Of a stretch of DNA of 54,054 bases, positions 49,629 through 54,054 are shown one piece after another. The DNA comes from Melioribacter sp. Lineage in GTDB: Bacteria > Bacteroidota > Ignavibacteria > Ignavibacteriales > Melioribacteraceae. Location: assembly GCA_023250955.1 (NCBI GenBank), contig JAHEZQ010000029.1, positions 1 through 54,054 on the forward strand. Direction: 5' to 3'. Numbering within the stretch: position 1 is the stretch's first letter; each line of letters opens with the position of its first letter. A model generated the notes under the pieces. The model was not told the DNA's origin. It worked only from the letters and a program-made list of their open reading frames with translations, and made no database searches. A program made the translations under genes and the position numbers.

Positions 49629-50048
49629 TTATTCAGAAATTATAGTAACAACAATCTTTCTCGGTCCGCTATTATTCCTATATTCACAAAGATAGATGCC
49701 CTGCCAAATCCCGAGACTAAATCCGCCGTTAGTAATCGGAATGCTTATAGAACTACCAATCAAAGATGATTTGATATGTGAGGTCATATCGTCAGAGCCT
49801 TCCAACGTATGCTGATAAAATTGGGCATTCTCAGGTACAACCTTATTAAAATAAGTTTCCATATCAGAACGAACAGTAGGATCTGCATTTTCATTAATTG
49901 TTAATGAAGCTGACGTATGTTTAATAAAAATGTGTGCAATCCCTTTTGAGATATTATCAAGTGAAGGTAATTGCAAAACTATTTCATCAGTAACTAAATG
50001 AAATCCCCGCGCCTTTGGTTTTAGTGTTATTTCTTTTTGAATGATCAT
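49629..50048 (-). CDS. YjbQ/UPF0047 family protein
   Basis: The 139-residue protein fits the YjbQ (secondary thiamine-phosphate synthase-like) family by length and by motifs: IKHTSASLTINENADPTVRSDME (about 42-65), the His of YQHTLEGSDDMTSHIKSSLIG (about 78-98) and ITNGGFSLGIWQGIYLCEYR (about 106-125). Some members have weak thiamine-phosphate synthase activity; the in vivo role is uncertain. The gene starts 4 bases after the GNAT gene stop. Nothing unusual is visible. Confidence 0.9.
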   Translation of the reverse strand: MIIQKEITLKPKARGFHLVTDEIVLQLPSLDNISKGIAHIFIKHTSASLTINENADPTVRSDMETYFNKVVPENAQFYQHTLEGSDDMTSHIKSSLIGSSISIPITNGGFSLGIWQGIYLCEYRNNSGPRKIVVTIISE

Positions 50049-50052
50049 TATA

Positions 50053-50616
50053 TTAATAGTAATAACGCATAATAGGTCGTGACTTTGATCTCCTTACAAC
50101 TTCTTTGAATCCTGCTTTAGTGAATGCAGAAGGAAATCCGGTCCATGCAAATGCAGCAGGCATATTTTCTGAATAAGGTTCTATTGGATAACCTTCCAAA
50201 ATTTTTATTCTCTTCTTTTTACAATACGCTATAACACTTTTTAATAATTGTGTCGAAAGACCCTTTCGCCGATATTTTTTATCAATAAAAAAACATACGA
50301 TAGACCAAACAGGATTGTTATCAACTTTGCCAAGAACTCTTGAATTATTAAGTCGTAAGAAATCTTCCCGAGGTGCAACAGAACACCATCCAACCGGCAC
50401 TTGTTTTATGTAAGCTAATATTCCAGTTTCTTTTTTCGAATTTACAAGCTTACGCATTAATGTCTTATTGCCTTTACCTTTATTCATATCAAACTCAGAT
50501 TTTTTTAATCTCCATGACATGCACCAGCATCCACCGCAAGCTCCACGTTCGCCAAATAATTTTTCGAAATCATTCCAAGTTTCTTTGGACAAGGGTTTGA
50601 AAATAATTTTATCCAT
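50053..50616 (-). CDS. GNAT family N-acetyltransferase
   Basis: The 187-residue protein shows a GNAT core: CSVAPREDFLRL, WSIVCFFIDKKYRRKGLSTQLLKSVIAYCKKKR (about 105-140) with the acetyl-CoA loop RRKGLST, and a C-terminal AGFKEVVRRSKSRPIMRYYY ending. The N-terminal part has a Cys/Gly/Trp-rich stretch (RGACGGCWCMSWRLKK) typical of one GNAT subgroup. Substrate is unknown. It lies between ogt and yjbQ, with 15- and 4-base gaps. Confidence 0.88.
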   Translation of the reverse strand: MDKIIFKPLSKETWNDFEKLFGERGACGGCWCMSWRLKKSEFDMNKGKGNKTLMRKLVNSKKETGILAYIKQVPVGWCSVAPREDFLRLNNSRVLGKVDNNPVWSIVCFFIDKKYRRKGLSTQLLKSVIAYCKKKRIKILEGYPIEPYSENMPAAFAWTGFPSAFTKAGFKEVVRRSKSRPIMRYYY

Positions 50617-50631
50617 TTTATTCTAACACAA

Positions 50632-51123
50632 TTATAAGGTTAGTTCTAACTGTTTTTCAGTGTTACTAAATTTTTGTTCATGATCTAACAGCCATTTCTT
50701 ACGCCACAATTCTCCTCCGTAACCTGTTAGACTACCATCACTGCCAATAACTCTATGGCACGGAATTATAATCGAAATTTTATTTTGTCCATTTGCGTTT
50801 GCAACTGCACGGATCGCTTTGGGATCACCAAGTAATTTTGTGATTTCCATATATGATCTGGTTTTACCGAAAGGTATTTTTAATAATTCATCCCATACTT
50901 TTTTCTGAAAAACTGATCCATCCGATTGAAGATTTAATTCAAATATTTTCCTTTTTCCATTAAAATATTCATCAATTTGTTCTGCACATCTATCTAAATT
51001 AGCATTAGACTTAATATCGGTGTTAAAATCTTCATCTTTAAAGTAAAGTGAGGTAATTGAATTTTCTGTCCCGCTTAATTCAATTAATCCGATCGGAGAG
51101 TTGTAAAAAGTCTTGAAGGTCAT
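50632..51123 (-). CDS. ogt: Methylated-DNA--[protein]-cysteine S-methyltransferase
   Basis: The 163-residue enzyme removes methyl groups from O6-methylguanine by self-alkylation. The active site PCHRV holds Cys122, followed by IGSDGSLTGYGGELWRKKWLLDHE, and the AIRAVANANGQN helix precedes it. The N-terminal ribonuclease-like fold is short, as in Ogt. The protein lacks the Ada zinc or AraC domains. It is first in the ogt/GNAT/yjbQ group. The product acts on DNA; the operon link to the other genes is by spacing alone. Confidence 0.92.
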   Translation of the reverse strand: MTFKTFYNSPIGLIELSGTENSITSLYFKDEDFNTDIKSNANLDRCAEQIDEYFNGKRKIFELNLQSDGSVFQKKVWDELLKIPFGKTRSYMEITKLLGDPKAIRAVANANGQNKISIIIPCHRVIGSDGSLTGYGGELWRKKWLLDHEQKFSNTEKQLELTL

Positions 51124-51230
51124 AAGCTGACAAATAAATAATCACTAATGATTCAACCTATTAAGCATAGATAGAAATGTCAAGCTAAATAATTAATGAT
51201 TTATTAAAATGCTGTTAAAAGAAATGCGTA

Positions 51231-54054
51231 TCAGGGAAAAAGGGTTTTAAGAACTTCCATGAGTTTATCTCTTAATAGCGGTTTAGAGACGAAATCATTG
51301 AATCCGGCAGCAATAAAATTTTCTCTCGCACCTTGTAACAAATAAGCTGTTGATGCAATTACTGGGATGTTTTTATACCCAGGCATCTTCTGAATAATTC
51401 TTAACGCATCGAGTCCATTATATTCGCCTTGCAGATTAATATCCATCACAAGAAAATCGAATTTTTTAGTTTTAAGTAGGGGTAAAGCACTTTCAAAACT
51501 TGGTGCAAATTCAATTTGCTTTAGATCTTTCATCTGCACTTTGAATAACATTTGTGAATCTACTTGATCTTCCAGATACAGACATGAAAGTTGTGTTAGA
51601 TCTAACTGCTTCCTTTCAGCAGGCAAAGGTACTTTTTCTTGCTGTGTGCTGCTAACTTTTTGCATTTGTTTCGAATCAGTTTCTTTTTGCTGTGGGACAG
51701 TTTCAACTTCGAATATTTTCTTATCATTTATAATAAACTTCAAAGGTATTACCAGCGCAAATTCAGTGGGATTAGCATCTTGCGTAATTGTCTCTTTCTT
51801 AATTGATAATAAATCTATTAATTTTTTTGCAAGTTTTACTGAGAAGCGTGAGAATCCATAATTTCGCCTACTCATGTTCTCATCTTCCGAAAAAATATCA
51901 TTAAATGCTTTTAATAAATATGGAGTGACTGCTTTAGTTGTGTCTTTTATACCAACTGCACAGAAATTATCCTGGTAAACAGAAGCAGAAAGAAATATTT
52001 TTTCTTCTTTTGTAATCTGAATCGCAAATTTTATAAACAAGCTAAGCAATGAAACAATTTTCTGCCGATCGGATTCGATTTCGAGCGAAGAAGAAATATT
52101 ACCGTATGAAAGTTCAACTTTTTTATCTTCGGCAGTTTTCCGTGTATTTTCTTTCAGTTCATTTAAAATATCTACAAACTTGATATGTTCTGATTTAAGT
52201 TTTACTACTTTTTGTTCAAGTGTTGAGTATTCAACAGCATTATCCATTATTTGTAGAAGTAATTTTTGATTTTGCTTGATAATATCCACAGCTTCTTTCT
52301 GATCTTCATTCGGACTTTGAATGCTTTCTCCAAGTTCTTGAGTAAATCCGAGAATTACATTTATAGGAGTTAACAGTTCGTGAAAAACATTCGAAAGAAA
52401 TGGAGGGTCAATTTTCTCGACAGAATCTTCCTGAGTCTTATTCACATCTTTAGTAACTACAGGTTCATCAATAGGTTTTATTACTAGAGAGAATGCATCA
52501 ATATCACCATTAAAATTTTTTATTGGTGTTGCAATCAAACTTGCTTTATGAAAAGTTCCTGAAGGTTTTTTTATTTCAACGTCTAATAATGTCGGCTTCA
52601 AAATTCCGGAATGAAAAATATTCTTATTTATCTTAGCGCGATCATCATCGGCAACAAGAGAAATAAAGGGGCGAGTTTCCAAATCTTTTTTCGAGTAGCT
52701 AAAGCGCTTTGATACTGGCTCATTAATTTCAGAAATAAAACCATCTTTATCAGTTATAATAACTGGATCACCAGTATTATCAAAGACAGATTCTAAAATT
52801 TGAGTTCTTTTTTTAGATTCTGATTGTTCGCTAACATTTCTAACAAGATTTAGATGCGATTTTTTCCCTTTAAACTCAATTGATGATCTTCTCAGTTCAA
52901 CAAGGACAGAACTACCATCGCTCTTCTTATGCCTCCAAGGTCCACTGTAACTTCCTGGCACAATCTTACTATCACCTGTTTGAATTAAAGTTTGAATATC
53001 TTCTGGTGCATAAAGATCAGTAAGATCCATGTTTAAGAAATCATTTCGTTTATAGCCGTATAACTTTAATGCAGTATCGTTCACATCAAGGAATTTTAGA
53101 TTTTCAATATCATAAATAAACATAGCTTCAGGCAGGTGTTCAATTAATGCTTCATACATTTTTGCTTTGATCTCTGTCTGATTATCAATATCATGTTTTT
53201 GAGTTATAATAATTTGTGTCCCGAAATGACTGCCATTATCATTAAATATTTTTTTAAAATAAACTTCTGTGTTAAGCTGTGCTTTATCTGCAAATAAATA
53301 ATTGGCCTTTAATTCTGGATTCTTTTCGGAGTTTTTTAAATAATTTTCAAACAGAGATATGAATCCTTTTTCAAAAATTTTACCTAGTTCTAATAATGTT
53401 AAATCTACTTTATCATTGAGATTCAATAAGCGAACAAATTCTTTACTATATGATGTGATTTTAAAATTATTATCTATAAGTATGACTGCTATAGGTAGGC
53501 CCTTAAACATAAAATTATCGGCATCAATTTTTGTCTCTTGAAGAAGCTGTTCTTTTTTTTGTGAAAAACCGATAATTGCAACAACATTATTATCAAGATC
53601 GCAGAGAGGAAATTCTACTATGGAAATGTTTCTATTAGTTCCGCTTGTAATTGGGGTAGATACACCCTCGAATATTACAGAATTGGTAGAATCAATAATA
53701 TATGTGTCTATAGTTTTATAAAGATTGACTAAATATTTAGGAAGGTAATCCTGTTCACTCTTGTTCTCTAATTGATTGGATTTAAATCCTAACGATTCTG
53801 CATATTTATCGTTTACAAGGACTAATTTCCCAGAAGGCTCTTTAATCCAGAAGTAATCATCAAAATCATTTATATCTTTTTGAACTTTTGCTTTTTCAAT
53901 AAATGAGAATGGATAATTAAGCTTGATTTTGTTTACAACTGAAATAATTCTTTTATCTTGAGCGATCTTTTCAAGTTCGGAAGTGGATATCCATAATTTA
54001 TGTGTTTCAGTTTTATTTTTGACAAATGACTCGTGATTAAAATTTATCAGGCAG
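51231..54054 (-). CDS. Multi-PAS hybrid histidine kinase with eroded ATPase domain and C-terminal receiver (5' end outside window)
   Basis: The frame stays open from the TGA/TAA end at 51231 to the window edge, so the true start is beyond 54054; an internal ATG at 53510 is not the start because the upstream codons translate as a further PAS-like domain (FDDYFWIKEPSGKLVLVNDKYAE). Visible order: PAS, PAS, PAS, PAS-like (GDPVIITDKDGF), HisKA with intact His in NVFHELLTPIN (His codon at 52380-52382), a degenerate HATPase_c (N-box LLSLFIKFAIQI lacks Asn; G1 reads KDTTKAV), and a receiver (YLEDQVD; VMDINLQG; SKP) at the C terminus. The kinase reaction is therefore doubtful; the receiver looks intact. 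Confidence 0.88.
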   Translation of the reverse strand, partial: CLINFNHESFVKNKTETHKLWISTSELEKIAQDKRIISVVNKIKLNYPFSFIEKAKVQKDINDFDDYFWIKEPSGKLVLVNDKYAESLGFKSNQLENKSEQDYLPKYLVNLYKTIDTYIIDSTNSVIFEGVSTPITSGTNRNISIVEFPLCDLDNNVVAIIGFSQKKEQLLQETKIDADNFMFKGLPIAVILIDNNFKITSYSKEFVRLLNLNDKVDLTLLELGKIFEKGFISLFENYLKNSEKNPELKANYLFADKAQLNTEVYFKKIFNDNGSHFGTQIIITQKHDIDNQTEIKAKMYEALIEHLPEAMFIYDIENLKFLDVNDTALKLYGYKRNDFLNMDLTDLYAPEDIQTLIQTGDSKIVPGSYSGPWRHKKSDGSSVLVELRRSSIEFKGKKSHLNLVRNVSEQSESKKRTQILESVFDNTGDPVIITDKDGFISEINEPVSKRFSYSKKDLETRPFISLVADDDRAKINKNIFHSGILKPTLLDVEIKKPSGTFHKASLIATPIKNFNGDIDAFSLVIKPIDEPVVTKDVNKTQEDSVEKIDPPFLSNVFHELLTPINVILGFTQELGESIQSPNEDQKEAVDIIKQNQKLLLQIMDNAVEYSTLEQKVVKLKSEHIKFVDILNELKENTRKTAEDKKVELSYGNISSSLEIESDRQKIVSLLSLFIKFAIQITKEEKIFLSASVYQDNFCAVGIKDTTKAVTPYLLKAFNDIFSEDENMSRRNYGFSRFSVKLAKKLIDLLSIKKETITQDANPTEFALVIPLKFIINDKKIFEVETVPQQKETDSKQMQKVSSTQQEKVPLPAERKQLDLTQLSCLYLEDQVDSQMLFKVQMKDLKQIEFAPSFESALPLLKTKKFDFLVMDINLQGEYNGLDALRIIQKMPGYKNIPVIASTAYLLQGARENFIAAGFNDFVSKPLLRDKLMEVLKTLFP

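Noticed and set aside
1-54054. CRISPR arrays, insertion sequences, rRNA genes, riboswitches
   Set aside because: No regularly spaced repeats, transposase frames, rRNA sequence or recognisable riboswitch core was seen.

Overview
The window looks like chromosomal DNA of a low-GC, Gram-negative member of the Bacteroidota/Chlorobiota/Ignavibacteriota (FCB) group, most probably an Ignavibacteria-like organism. Three secreted proteins end in a type IX secretion (T9SS) type A sorting domain with the NYPNPFNPTTE-type motif. Both tRNA genes are preceded by TTG-N19/20-TAnnTTTG promoters of the Bacteroidetes kind, and outer-membrane efflux and lipoprotein genes are present. A pyruvate:ferredoxin oxidoreductase and a two-subunit molybdenum hydroxylase suggest an anaerobic or facultative lifestyle. 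No prophage, insertion sequence or CRISPR array was seen.

Layout, left to right. 1-3148 (minus): a tripartite efflux operon (TolC, HlyD/MacA-type adaptor, MacB-type ATPase cut by the window edge). 3244-10057 (minus): a tightly packed operon transcribed as Ser/Thr kinase with a Ycf48/BNR-like sensor, murA, a membrane-anchored HExxH peptidase with TPR-like tail, and a CCA-adding enzyme. 10190-12300 (plus): tRNA-Leu(UAG), trigger factor and clpP, closed by a strong terminator. 12347-16960 (plus): a secreted S9B dipeptidyl peptidase and a three-receiver protein on a degenerate histidine-kinase core. 17040-24699: a lipoprotein, gltX, a PAS histidine kinase, a small GIY-YIG-like protein, a K+ channel-like protein and glnS. 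24821-26741: tRNA-Leu(CAA), a small T9SS protein, a decayed second copy of the tRNA 3' end, and a secreted H-type lectin. 26892-29524 (minus): the molybdenum hydroxylase pair.

29680-36907 (minus) reads as a deoxysugar-acquisition cluster: a fused nucleotidylyltransferase/GHMP kinase, a RhaM-family mutarotase, a FucP-type permease, a large secreted Asp-box propeller protein and a GH16-like T9SS protein. 37241-40807 holds a giant multidomain T9SS surface protein and a doubtful small ORF. 41133-45709 (minus) has a DEAD-box helicase, a dinucleotide-binding oxidoreductase, a DUF116 protein and a dihydroorotate-dehydrogenase-like protein, next to nifJ (45759-49349). 49629-51123 (minus) is a compact yjbQ/GNAT/ogt group. 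The window ends inside a multi-PAS hybrid histidine kinase whose reading frame stays open to base 54054.

Most genes are housekeeping or recognisable accessory functions. The most unusual items are the two signalling proteins with eroded histidine-kinase cores, the NTase-GHMP kinase fusion in the sugar cluster, the kinase-murA-peptidase operon, and the decayed tRNA-Leu copy 1.15 kb downstream of the intact gene.
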